Assembly (NCBI GenBank): GCA_019634715.1
Contig: JAHCAU010000011.1
Coordinates: 1-64,000 of the forward strand
DNA length: 64,000 nucleotides
Source: Lysobacter sp.
Lineage (GTDB): Bacteria > Pseudomonadota > Gammaproteobacteria > Xanthomonadales > Xanthomonadaceae
Direction: 5' to 3'
The notes beneath the pieces were generated by a model, which was given only the letters and a program-made list of their open reading frames with translations, was not told the origin of the DNA and did no database searches. Position numbers and translations under genes: made by a program. Shown here one piece after another: positions 44,543-54,600 of the stretch. The first letter of the stretch is position 1. Each line of letters begins with the position of its first letter.

Positions 44543-44729
44543 AAGGGCGGCCATTGCGCAGCAATGCGGGCCTGCGCTGGGCGGTTCGCGGGATCGTTCC
44601 GTCACGATGCGGTGTCGATCCCGGTGGTTCGCGATCACCGTTCCGCCGCGACACCATGTCGACCCCGCGCACGGCAATGCCTCCTGAAGATCAGGAAGTA
44701 GATTCATCCTCACCAGTCACGACGACCGA

Positions 44730-45761
44730 TCAGCCGTCGCTCTCCCCGCGCCGCGTCAACGTCGCCCCCGGATGCGTCGCCGCGTGTACGGCCCGCAGCC
44801 GCGCGATCGACACGTGCGTGTAGCGCTGCGTCGTCGCGATCATGCTGTGGCCCAGCATCTCCTGCACGTGGCGCAGGTCCGCGCCGTTGTCGAGCATCGC
44901 CGTCGCCACCGTGTGCCGGAACAGATGGCACGCCCCGACCTTCTTCACCCCGGCCGCGTCGAAGTAGCGGCGGATGCGCCAACTCAGCGCGTACGCCGAC
45001 AACGGCAGCCCGTACTGGTTCACGAACAGCCGCCGCTCGTTCGGGTCCGCCTGCACGTTCGCGTGCCCCTGTCCGTCCGCCTGCAGCAGCAGCGGCCGCG
45101 CCTCGCGTTCGTACTTGCGCAGCCACGCCAGCGCACGCTCGCCCACCGGTACGAACCGGTCCTTGCGGCCCTTGCCCTGGCGCACGTACAGGCAGCCGCG
45201 TTCCTCGTCGATGTCCGAACACAGCAGGTTCGCCAGCTCCTGCCGGCGGATGCCGGTCGCGTAGAACAGTTCGAGGATCGCCCGATCGCGCAGGCCGTAC
45301 GGGTCCGACAGGTCCGGCTGTGCGAGGATCGATTCGACCTCGCCCTGATTCAGCGGCTCGCGCAGGTGATGGGTCACCTTCTTCGGCAGATCCAGGTCCG
45401 CCGCCGGGTTGCTCGGCAGGTGCCCCTGTCGCACCAGCCAGCGGCACCACGCATGCACGTTGTCGAGCACCGCACGCTGGCCGTTGATCGCGTACGGCGA
45501 CCCGTCCGGCTTGCGCGCCAGGAACAGATGGCGCTGGAACTGCACCACGTGCGCATGCGTGATCTGCCCCGGCCGCTCGATGCACCGCTCCACGCACCAC
45601 TGGTTGAACCACGCCAGATTGCTGCGCCGCGCGTTGAGGTTCAGCCGGTTCAGATGGCGCAGCGTCAGCGCCTCCAGATACCGGCGCATCCACGCCGCGA
45701 TGCTCTCCGGCTCGCACGGCCCCAGCAGCAGCCGCGCCCGTTCGCTGGTCCGGCCGGCCAT
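44730..45761 (-). CDS. Tyrosine recombinase (Xer/phage-integrase type)
   Basis: This 343-residue site-specific recombinase has an N-terminal SAM-like core-binding domain (about 18-110) and a catalytic domain. The active-site set is complete: Arg172 in ATGIRRQEL, Lys197 in GKGRKDR, His279 and Arg282 in HLFRH, His305 in LGHSM, and Tyr314 in TTQRYTH. It resembles XerC/D-like integrases of mobile elements. The start at 45761 (MAGRTSERARLLLG) is one base beyond the stop of the ATPase gene; a start at 45821 would overlap it by 59 bases. Dif-like sites lie just downstream, suggesting its own or host Xer recombination targets. Confidence 0.88.
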   Translation of the reverse strand: MAGRTSERARLLLGPCEPESIAAWMRRYLEALTLRHLNRLNLNARRSNLAWFNQWCVERCIERPGQITHAHVVQFQRHLFLARKPDGSPYAINGQRAVLDNVHAWCRWLVRQGHLPSNPAADLDLPKKVTHHLREPLNQGEVESILAQPDLSDPYGLRDRAILELFYATGIRRQELANLLCSDIDEERGCLYVRQGKGRKDRFVPVGERALAWLRKYEREARPLLLQADGQGHANVQADPNERRLFVNQYGLPLSAYALSWRIRRYFDAAGVKKVGACHLFRHTVATAMLDNGADLRHVQEMLGHSMIATTQRYTHVSIARLRAVHAATHPGATLTRRGESDG

Positions 45762-45762
45762 G

Positions 45763-47556
45763 TCAGTGCCGCCCGAGTGGTGCGGTTGCGGGGTCGGCGG
45801 CGGGTGCGTGGCCGTTTGCACATCTTTTCACGGGCTTTTTCGTCGATTCATCGCTGCGCGAGGCACCCGCAAGCGCCCCGCGAGGTGGCCGCAAGGTCCC
45901 CGCAAGGTCGCGCCCCTTGCCCCGCGAGGTCGGCGTTTGACCCCGCGAGGTTGGCGTGGCGTCGGGCGCGATCTCATCCGACAGGCCCATCGCCTGCGGG
46001 CAGTCCGACCCCGCATCGCCATCGAACAGCAGGCTGTAGGTGTACAGGCTGCCGTTCTGGCCGCTGTGCTGGCGCACGTACTCCAGCTGCACCAGCCGGT
46101 CCAGATGCACCCGCAGTTGCGTGTCCGACAAGCCCAGCGCCTCGCGCAGCGCACGCCGCGTGAAGCGCACATCCACGCGCGCCGCGCCGCTCGCCTGCGC
46201 CTGCTCGCGCACCCAGACATCCAGCGACGCCAGCACCCGCCGCGTCTGCGGCGGCAACTCGTCCAGGCTGCGACCCAGCACCGCATGCGCCAGACGGTTC
46301 GCCAACGCGATATCCCCGCGCGTCACCTCGATGTACTCCACCGCCGCGCCGTCGACCTCCAACACCCGCACCGGTCGCTGCTGCTGGTGCAGCAGCGCGA
46401 TCGCGTCGATCAGCGCCAGATACTTCACATGATCGCGGCGCAGCCGCACCCGATCCGAGGCGAAGGTCAGCGCCTCCGCGAACGGGTTCACCACCGCCAA
46501 CGGCCGCAACAGGGTCTGCGCCGCGCGATGCGCCGACAGCACGCCATCGCTGCGCACCTTCGCCCGCAGGCCCTCGATCGTCCGCGCCTGCCGCTGCCGC
46601 TGCTGGATCGCCGCCGTCTGCTCGGCGCTCTCGTTGATCGTCAGCACCAGGCAGCGGTTCAACAGTTCCTCGTCGATGTCGATCGCCGTCGTCGTCAGGC
46701 ACAGCATCACCGGCCCCTCCACCCGATACTCCGACGTCACCAGCCGGCCCGTCGCCGGATCCTTGCCGGTCGATGCAATCGTCAGCTCGCCCTGCGACTG
46801 CAGCAGCTTCAGCGCGTACGCCGCCTGCCGCACACCTTCCTCCTCCGCGATCGCGAGAATCTTGTGGCGCAGATCGCCCTCGCCGATGTAGAACAGCGAC
46901 TGCCCGGTCATCGCCGAGTAGTGGACGCGCTGCGATTCCGGCATCAACGACAGCAGCGCATCCATCAGCGTCGATTTGCCGGCCGCCGAGGTCGACTGGA
47001 TCAGCACCGCCAGCGGCCGGTCCAGCAGCCGCGAGGTCATCGCCAGATACCCGACCAGCGCGTTCACGCCTTCGCCGACCACACCCACCGCCTCCACGTC
47101 CGCCACGATCCGCTCGACCAGGCACGGGTCGCGCAGCAGCGCCAGCCCCGCCGCTTCCTCCGCCTCGCTCAACGCCGGCAACGCGGATTCCACCGGCGAC
47201 AGCACGCCCCGGATCGCCGCCTCCTGCACCGGCTCCAGCGCCAGCACCAGCGCCGACAGGTCCGCCGCGATCGTCGCCTCCGACTCGCCCAACTCCAGCG
47301 CCGCCGCCTTCGCGAACGCAACACGCAACCGCGCCTGGTACAGATCCAGCGTGTCGATGTGCAGCCGCTCGCCACACGACACCCGCAGCGTCACCTTCAG
47401 CGACTCCGCCGACAGCGCCCGCGCCAACCCCCGCACCCGGTACGACCGCAGGCCACGCACGAAGCGGGCCTCGTCCTCGCCGACGACCTCGACCGCAGGA
47501 GCGGACGTGGCCAGGGGCGCGGACAGCGCCGACGAAGGATCAAGCACTTGCGTCAT
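45763..47556 (-). CDS. P-loop ATPase, helicase half of CHC2-primase-like integrase partners
   Basis: This 597-residue protein has a Walker A variant QSTSAAGKST at 187-196. Then come SAMTGQSLFYIGEGDLRHKIL, a Walker-B-like LAIAEEEG, and the sensor region TSEYRVEGPVMLCLTTTAID. A C-terminal winged-helix stretch (RVDVRFTRRALREALGLSDT) suggests DNA binding. From memory it matches the C-terminal part of larger CHC2 zinc-finger primase-like proteins encoded beside tyrosine recombinases; here the CHC2/Toprim half is absent and the protein starts with a short disordered segment. It may unwind or load on DNA during element transfer. It is divergent from the XRE gene and leads into the recombinase gene. 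Confidence 0.65.
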   Translation of the reverse strand: MTQVLDPSSALSAPLATSAPAVEVVGEDEARFVRGLRSYRVRGLARALSAESLKVTLRVSCGERLHIDTLDLYQARLRVAFAKAAALELGESEATIAADLSALVLALEPVQEAAIRGVLSPVESALPALSEAEEAAGLALLRDPCLVERIVADVEAVGVVGEGVNALVGYLAMTSRLLDRPLAVLIQSTSAAGKSTLMDALLSLMPESQRVHYSAMTGQSLFYIGEGDLRHKILAIAEEEGVRQAAYALKLLQSQGELTIASTGKDPATGRLVTSEYRVEGPVMLCLTTTAIDIDEELLNRCLVLTINESAEQTAAIQQRQRQARTIEGLRAKVRSDGVLSAHRAAQTLLRPLAVVNPFAEALTFASDRVRLRRDHVKYLALIDAIALLHQQQRPVRVLEVDGAAVEYIEVTRGDIALANRLAHAVLGRSLDELPPQTRRVLASLDVWVREQAQASGAARVDVRFTRRALREALGLSDTQLRVHLDRLVQLEYVRQHSGQNGSLYTYSLLFDGDAGSDCPQAMGLSDEIAPDATPTSRGQTPTSRGKGRDLAGTLRPPRGALAGASRSDESTKKPVKRCANGHAPAADPATAPLGRH

Positions 47557-47618
47557 TTCATCGTCTCCGGCCAAAAACCTGTCAAGGGGGTACGGGCAAA
47601 AATAACTCAGATGCAGGG

Positions 47619-47635
47619 TACTCATATAGTGAGTA
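47619..47635. promoter_or_regulatory. Palindromic operator in the XRE/ATPase divergent promoter
   Basis: TACTCA-TATAG-TGAGTA is a perfect 6-bp inverted repeat with a 5-base spacer, 30 bp before the XRE ATG and 63 bp before the ATPase ATG. The spacer overlaps a possible -10. Autorepression by the XRE protein is the likely role. Confidence 0.6.
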
Positions 47636-47664
47636 TAGTCAACCAGCACCCCGGAGGCCGCCCT

Positions 47665-48057
47665 ATGCTCGAACGCATCCCACCGCAGCACGTCTCCATG
47701 GCCGCCAAAGAACGTTCGTTTTATGCCGCCCTCGGCCAGCGCATCGCAGAGCAGCGCAAGGCGCTGGGCATCACCCAGGCACAACTGGCCGAACAACTGG
47801 GCATCGCCCAGCAGACCATGGCCCATTACGAGGGCGGCGTCTCCCGCATCGCGGTCGAGACACTCGCGCAGTTGGCTGAGGCCCTGCAGACCAGCGTGGA
47901 AGAACTCATCGGCACACCGGCCAAGCGCCGCGCCAGCAAGCGCGGGCCAGCATCGAAGCTGCAGCAGCAGCTTGAACAGATCGGCAAGCTTCCCGCCGCC
48001 AAGCAGCGCGCCATCGCCCAGGTGCTCGACGCGATGCTCCAGCAGCACGGCGCGTAA
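47665..48057 (+). CDS. XRE-family regulator of the mobile element
   Basis: This 130-residue protein has a typical lambda-Cro-like helix-turn-helix (residues about 22-78: ALGQRIAEQRKALGITQAQL, then IAQQTMAHYEGGVSRIAVE). A C-terminal tail (LQQQLEQIGKLPAAKQRAIAQVLDAML) is likely helical and a dimer contact. The ATG at 47665 follows GGAGG. The gene is divergent from the ATPase, and a palindromic operator lies between them. Similar small XRE proteins control excision and integration modules. A hairpin follows the stop. Confidence 0.85.
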   Translation: MLERIPPQHVSMAAKERSFYAALGQRIAEQRKALGITQAQLAEQLGIAQQTMAHYEGGVSRIAVETLAQLAEALQTSVEELIGTPAKRRASKRGPASKLQQQLEQIGKLPAAKQRAIAQVLDAMLQQHGA

Positions 48058-48083
48058 GCGACAACCCATCGCCCACAACGCAC

Positions 48084-48106
48084 AAGCCCCGCTCTCGGCG
48101 GGGCTT
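48084..48106 (+). terminator. Hairpin after the XRE gene
   Basis: The stem AAGCCCCGC (48084-48092)/GCGGGGCTT (48098-48106) has a TCTCG loop. There is no T run. Its right half, with the next 40 bp, recurs at 38281-38330. Confidence 0.65.
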
Positions 48107-48146
48107 GGCGTGGTCGTGGCCGGCGTCAGGGAACCGCTCGACCGGA

Positions 48147-48182
48147 TGTCGGGAAGCCTTATTTGTGGGTTTCCCGGTCTTT
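48147..48182. repeat. Single REP-like copy right of the mobile element
   Basis: One near-full copy (TGTCGGGAAGCC...TTTCCCGGTCTT) follows the CAGGGAACCGCTCG element at 48109-48146. It is the border between the mobile element and RHS cassette C. Confidence 0.85.
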
Positions 48183-48194
48183 CCGTTGTTGCCT

Positions 48195-48677
48195 TTATCG
48201 TGGGCTTAATGTGATTCCAAGTCCTGGTGCCTTGCAAAGCCGAGACTCGTAATTTTCAACCGGGACACCAATGATTGAGACCGCAGTTTCAGCTTCCAGG
48301 CGGTACAAGTCGCCAGTCTCCAGATTGAGGACATGGCAGCCATTCGATATCAACATTGGATTCTTGCGCCGATCCTCACGAAAAACTGCAAGATAGACAG
48401 GGGTGCGCATCTGCTTCCTCTCTGCTGCTGTTGCTTTGCCAATCCTATACTTTTCAAGAGAAGCGAAAAGCGCCGCCGTTTCCTCTCCATCCAACTGTCT
48501 CACCACAGGGTTAACCTGCCTTAGTAGATCAACATCGAAAGGATCACTCGAATGCGACATGACTGTCGAAAATCCAGTATAGATTACATAAGCCTTGCGA
48601 GGATTTTGCTTTCCATAAGAATTGACTGATGCGCAACCCATCAGCAAAAAAAGGATGGTGCAAATGTATGATTTCAT
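48195..48677 (-). CDS. Probable immunity lipoprotein for the full-length RHS toxin
   Basis: This 160-residue protein has a short signal and lipobox LLMGC (Cys15), then a soluble domain with KQNPRKAYVIYTGFSTVMSH and NGCHVLNLETGDLYRLEAE. No family is recognised. The ATG lies 4 bp after the RHS stop, with AGGTGATGGA as its ribosome site inside the RHS end, so coupling is likely. Like the two immunity candidates at the displaced tips it is exported, AT-rich and directly downstream of its toxin. A lipoprotein fits protection in the periplasm. The function is inferred from position. Confidence 0.6.
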   Translation of the reverse strand: MKSYICTILFLLMGCASVNSYGKQNPRKAYVIYTGFSTVMSHSSDPFDVDLLRQVNPVVRQLDGEETAALFASLEKYRIGKATAAERKQMRTPVYLAVFREDRRKNPMLISNGCHVLNLETGDLYRLEAETAVSIIGVPVENYESRLCKAPGLGITLSPR

Positions 48678-48681
48678 TCCA

Positions 48682-51600
48682 TCACCTCACGCATGTAACG
48701 CATTGAACACGAGTGTTTCGCCATGGGTCCGTATAATTCACGCGCACAGATTCATTGAAAGCCCTGGCAGCTGGTTGCTCATACGTAGTAACTACCGTTT
48801 GCTCTTCTGCGGGAGAGAATATGTACCCAGAGCCATGCCGAACAACCATCGCCGGGGTCATATTCAATCCGCGCGCAATGTGGCCCGCTTCATGCAACAA
48901 GCCCAACATCGGCGATTGCCTCAAAACAGTATTTGACCCGCGTACTTGCATAGACATCCCGAGTCTTGGATTGAACCTAATCAGGTTATCGCCAGTAGGA
49001 TCGGAAACAGCTTCGTGATTCCTTCCATATTGAATGTAGATGTTTTTTCCAGCAGATGAAACCTGGTCGAAAGGCGCCGTTCCCGCAGGATCCGCTGACA
49101 GCCCATTCAACGCTACTCGTACGTCAATCTCGAAATCCCTCGGCGCCTGTCTATAGATGCGTGCAAAGATTAGCCCGGTTCCTGGCGCACCATTCGGGTA
49201 AAGCTCACTCGTAACATCGACATCCCGATAAGGCAAACGATTCGCTGACGAATTCGGCAAGATCGGTCCCGGAGAAGCTTGATGTCCGGCCACGCTTGGC
49301 AGCGCATTATGCATCGAAGATTGACCCTTCTCACTCGGCGATGCAGCCTGATCCTTTCGCCCCGCCGAACCCTGCACTGTCTGCCCAATAGTCGCGCCAC
49401 TCTTGCTGCTATTGCTTCCGCTACCTCCCATGCCCGGCAAGGCCGTTCCCGCAGCCTTCGCCATATCCGCCGAGTTCCGCGTGTTATAGCTACCAAGATC
49501 CTTCGTGCTGCCATCCGTCATGGTGGCCGTGACATTCACGCACGTCTTGATGTGCGATCCAGTTTCCGCCGCGCAATACCCCGTCGGATCCGTCCCACTC
49601 AACGGATTGTTGAGGATGTACGAATACGGATTCAACGACTGCGAGTTCAGCGGGAACTGGATGATCGGGTCCACGCTGAAGAACCGGCCCAGCGCGTAGT
49701 CGAACACGCGGCCGTTCATGTGGATCAGTTCCAGCTGGTTCAGGTGCTCGTGCTGGGTGAAGCCCTTGGGCGTGATCGCGACGCTGCCCAGCTTGGGCGG
49801 GGCGAGGTCGTTCCAGGTGCCCGAGCGCGGCTTGCCGAAGGCGTCGTAGCCGCGGGTCTCGGTGACGGTGCCGGCGCTGTCGGTCACCGCGTCGACGCTG
49901 CCGAGGCGGTCCTTGAGCAGGTAGTCGACCTTGCGCGTCGCGCCGGTGCGGCTGATGACCGCGTAGTCGCCGACGTAGACCTTGGTCTCGCCAGTGTCGG
50001 TGCGGTGCTCGTAGCCGGGCAGGTAGACGCGGGCGCCGTCGCTGCCCCAGCTGCGCGTGCGTGCGCCATCGGGGCCGTAGCGGAAGTGGTCGGTCTGCGC
50101 GCCGCGCGTGGCCTTCACCGTCATGCCCTGGTGGTCGTACTGCAGGGCCAGGCCGGCGTTGTCGCCGACGAGGCTGCCGTTGGCGTCGTAGCAGTAGGTG
50201 CGCGTGCCGCCGCCGGCGAGCGCGACCGACCTGACCGCATTGGCGCCGCCGCCGCAGCTGCCGCCGGTATAGCTGTAGGCGTTGGCGGTGTTGGCGCTGA
50301 AGTCGGTCTTCTTGGTCAGGTTGCCGACGCTGTCGTAGCCATAGCTGACGCTGCCGCTGGCCGCGCCGCTGCGGATGGCGCTGACCATGCGCTGCAGTTC
50401 GTCGTAGGCGTAGTCCTCACGGCTGGCGCCGTCGTTGAGGCTCTGCCGCTTGACATTGCCGAACACGTCGTAGCCGTAGCCGAGCTTGCGCACGTTCGCG
50501 GCACCCTTGGTGTAGTGCAGCTGCGTGAGCTGGCCGGTCTGGTGCTGGTACTGCGCGTTGAGCACCACGCCGTTGCCGAAGCTTTCCTGCACGGGCTGGT
50601 TGCGCGCGTTGACGCTGTTCAGGCGACGGTACTCGATGCCGCTGAGCGGGTCCTTCTCGGCCAGGGCATGGCCGTAGTTGCCGTACAGCACCTGCACCGC
50701 TTCGCCGTTCGGGAACTCCTGCCCGATCGGGCGACCGTAGTAGCTGTCGTACTTCGTGCGCAGCTGGTAACTGCCCGTGCCCGAGTCCAGTGCCTGCATC
50801 ACGTTGGTCTGCACGGGCCGCGCGAGGGTGTCGTAGCTGTAGCCGGTCCAGCGCTCGGTGACGGCGTTGATCTGGCGCAGGGCCGCCTTCGGCGCACCGA
50901 TGGCATTGGTTGGATCATAGGTCCAACTGTCCTGTACATGGTCGGCCGTGCCGTCGCCGGTCACGTCGACCCACGCGGCCTTGCCGCGCGGGCGGCCCAG
51001 CTTGTCGTAGACCATCTCGGTGACGATGCCGCGGGCATCGGTTTGACCGGTGACCTCGCCCAGAGCGTTGTAGAGGAAGCTCCAGTGGCCCTGATTGGGG
51101 TCGTTCACCGACATGCGCTGGCCGATGGCGTTGTAGGCGGCCCGGGTCACCACGCCCTTGGCGTCCTCGATGGCCGCGACATTGCCGTTGGACTCGTACC
51201 AGAACCGCGTGCGGCCGGCCTTGGCATCGACGGTCTCGACATAGCGACCGAGGCTGTCGGTGGTGCGCGACAGATTGAGGCAGCCCGCCCCGCCGTCGTT
51301 GCTGCCGCAGACCTGGATGTTCGTAGTGCGGCCGCTGTAGGCATAGGTCGTGACCATGTCGCCTCGACCGTCCTCGCCTTGCTTGGGCACGATCTTCTGC
51401 GTCATCCGTCCCAGCGTATCGTAGAAGTACGTCGTCCACACCGAGGCGTCCCCCGAGCGCAGCGGCTCGGTTCTCCAGCTCAAGCGCCCCAGGGCGTCGT
51501 ACTCGCTGATCGACAGGTGCGTCCAGATCCCGTCCATCAGCAGCTCGGCATCCACGGAGACGCGACCCAGCGCGTCGAAGCGCTGGATCCGCGGCGGCGC

Positions 51601-54600
51601 ACCGTCCTGCACCGTCGTCACCTGGTACTGCTCCAGCGGGCGCCAGCACGTGACGCTCAGCACGCAGTCGGTGACCGCCACATGCTGGTCCGGCGCCACG
51701 TACACGGCGTCCGTCGCGCCTCGGAAGCGCTTGCGCGTGGCCACACCGAAGGCGTCGTAGTCGATCAGGGTGCGCAGGCCGTTGGCATCGGTCACGAGGG
51801 TCGGCTGTCCATCGCGGGTGCGGACCTGTGTCGAGGCATTGTGGCCGAGCGCATTGGTCACGACTTGCGGGAAATAGCCATCGGCACTGTAGGCCGTGCC
51901 GGTGGAACGCGTGCCCTCTGGATCACCTGATGCGGTCACCGCGGCCCCGGTGGGAAGGCCATGGGCGTTGTAGGTGTATGCGGTCACGCGTTGCTGCCTC
52001 ACCACGCCGGGTTGCACGGTCTCCGTGGCGAGCGTGCGGCTGCCTGTGTTCCAGGTGTAGCTGCTCGATACCGTGTTCGACGGATTCGCGGTGCCCGCAG
52101 GCAGCGGATGCTGCACGCCATCCCAGGTGACCTGGGTCGTCACCTGCCTCGAGTCCAGCCGGTCCAGCCACCAGGACGCGGCATCGCTGGTGAAGACACT
52201 GCTCTCGCTGACGCAATGCCGCTGCAGGCGATTGGCGGTGCCGCTGGCGCTGCCGCTGCCGAGGTCCTGGCGGATGACGGTGCGGCTGAGCACATTGCCG
52301 TGGGCATCGTAGCCGGAGGTGCTGGAGAAACTGCCGCTGCAGGCGGCATTGCCGGCCATGACTTCCTGCGCGTAACCCAGCACCGCGGGCGTACCGCCAC
52401 CGACCGCCGTCGTGGCGTCGTAGGACCACGACTCCTTCGTATCCAGGAACGGGAAATACCGGGTCGGCACCCCGTGGTTGGGCACGCAGGCAGTTTCGTT
52501 GGCGCGGTTGGCCCGATCGCAGCGCCAGGCATAGGTCTCGCGCGAGATGGGGCCTTGCTCGCCCGCGCGCGCGATCGGATTGACGACCACACGCTCCGGC
52601 TGGCTGGTCAGCGGGAACTTCTGGTGGAAGGTGGTGGTGGTGCGCAGGCCAGCCAGCACGTCCTCTTCGATGATGGTGCGGAAGCCCTGGAAGCCGCGAC
52701 CCTGCGTGTGGTACATCGCCTCGCGGTAGGCGTAGCGCCAGTTCCGGAAGCCGCCGATGCCGTCGCTGCGGGTCATCTCCGCGACCACGGGCATCGAGGA
52801 CGTGAAGTAGATGTGCTGCTCGTCGACGTAGCGCTGCGCCGGCACCGTGGGCACGGCGTACAGCGGCGTCACGCCGGCGGGACGGCCCGCTTCGCCCGAC
52901 AGCGGCGAGTAGGTCCACTTGATCTGCTGGCCGAAACCATCGGTGACGACGGACAGCATGTCCTGCGTCTGCGGGGTGATGCCGTCGGGATTCTTCTGGC
53001 CGCCGGGGCCGATGCTTTCGTTGAGGAGCATGCGACGCGTGAACAGCGGGAGGCCGCCCGGCAGCGAGCGCGGAGAAATGCTTTCAGGCACGGGAGTGCC
53101 GTCGGCATAGAAACCTGGTATGCCGATGCTGAGAGGATTGGCAGAAGATGGCGCCACGCCTGTCACCAGCGAATCGGTGTGACCATCGCCATACAGGTCG
53201 ACATCCGGGCCATGACTGCCACCGACGATATCGGTCTCCCGCGTCCTCAACTCGATCACGCCAGGCGAGGTTTCGACAAAATCCAGCGCCGTCATGAAAT
53301 ACAGGCTGGGATCCGCGATGCCCTCGTTGTAGAGAGAACCCAGGCGATCAGGCAGCTCGGGGGTCTCCGGAGTGCCGTCACCATCGCCGTCAAGCAGCAC
53401 TTGCCCCCCCTGACCCAGCGGTATCGGGCACAGATACCTGGCCCAGCACGCCGGGTTGTTGCCTTCCCCGATCGGGCAGGCAGCGGGGTTCGGCGCCATG
53501 AACACGCAGATATTCGCGGCAAAGCGCACTGCTACCAGCACTTCCATCCGCCCGTCGCCGTCGGTGTCGCCGATGCGGATCTTGTCGGCCTTGTGCGGCG
53601 TCCAGACATTCGCGCACGTTGACGCACTGCGATATTGCGTGGTGCATTCCTCGACACCGATGGAACTGGCGAACAAATGTCTGGGACCCAATACACCGCC
53701 ACGATTCATCCGCAATGACCACTTCCCGCCTGCATCCGGGCGCAGGTAGATGTAATCATCCAGGCCATCACCATTGACATCGACCCACAGCTCGAACAAA
53801 TCCACCTTTGTCTCGGTGCTCGATCTCGGGTCAGTGGAGACGAACAGGCTGTTGAACGGCACGCTCTGCAGGGAATAACCGGGGTTGCGGCGACCGAACG
53901 CGATCCGTGACAACTCGCCGCCACCGTTGGCCCTCTTGGGCGAAGTGATCAGCAGGTCCATCAATCCATCGCCATCGAAATCCATGACGCGCGAGACGTT
54001 TTCGAACGCGCGGACATTGTGGTCGTAGCTGTAGGCCTCGCCATCGAGACAGTGTTCGGCAAACAGAGGAAAGGTCGGTGCCGATTGCGGAGAGGCCGGG
54101 TTGGGCGTGTTGCGATAGATTCGGACGCGCAGTTCGCAGGAAGGACTGCCGTCGCCCGGGTTGTTGCCCATCACGATGTCGGCTCGCCCGTCGCCATCCA
54201 TGTCGCCGATGTGTTGCAGAACGGGACCCGCGGACAGAGGCGCTTGTATGCCGGTATTCCATTCCGTCGAGAAACCCAGCGAGAACGTGGTCGCATTGAC
54301 ATCCCCGCTCCAGGGACGGATCACGATGTTCTGGTTGGCATCACGGCCGATCAAGTCGACCCTGCCATCCTGGTTGAAGTCCTGGAAGTCCGTCGACCAG
54401 AATCCCTGATACTCGCTCGGGATGGGCATGATCCAGCGCGCTTGCCGTTCCGGCGTCAGAGACACGATGTAGTGTCCTCCGGACGGGCCCGATCGCTGAA
54501 CCAGAATCTCGGCGGAGCCATCACCATCGAAGTCCCCGGCCACTCGAATCGTCTCGTTCGCGCCACTTGCAAGCGCCGGCAATCCAAGTGCAGGTACTTT

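Larger units (their letters stand above)
43983..44729. other. GC-rich non-coding block beside the recombinase
   Basis: This 747-bp region has no gene I can support; long ORFs here are arginine- and alanine-rich frame artefacts. It holds a 13-bp inverted repeat (44050-44095), a short tandem repeat of GCCTGCCCGT (about 44284-44312) and the two dif-like sites (44398-44542). It is a candidate attachment, regulatory or replication region for the element. Confidence 0.5.
43377..48106. mobile_element. Compact XRE-ATPase-tyrosine recombinase element
   Basis: This 4.7-kb segment interrupts RHS-derived DNA: the RHS core stub stops at 43376, and REP-linked sequence resumes after the hairpin at 48084-48106. 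It holds a small orphan gene, a GC-rich non-coding block with two dif-like palindromes, a tyrosine recombinase, a P-loop ATPase and a divergent XRE regulator. Bases 43527-43814 hold no supported gene. Recombinase and ATPase are nearly contiguous (one base between stop and start). Exact ends were not proved; no obvious target duplication was found by eye. Confidence 0.6.

Noticed and set aside
44413..44823. Plus-strand ORF of 136 codons near the recombinase
   Set aside because: No start context, biased composition, overlap with the recombinase 3' end and the dif-like sites; no motif.
45409..47640. Upstream part of the plus-strand frame that ends in the XRE gene
   Set aside because: It is antisense to the ATPase and recombinase; only the last 130 codons from 47665 are real.
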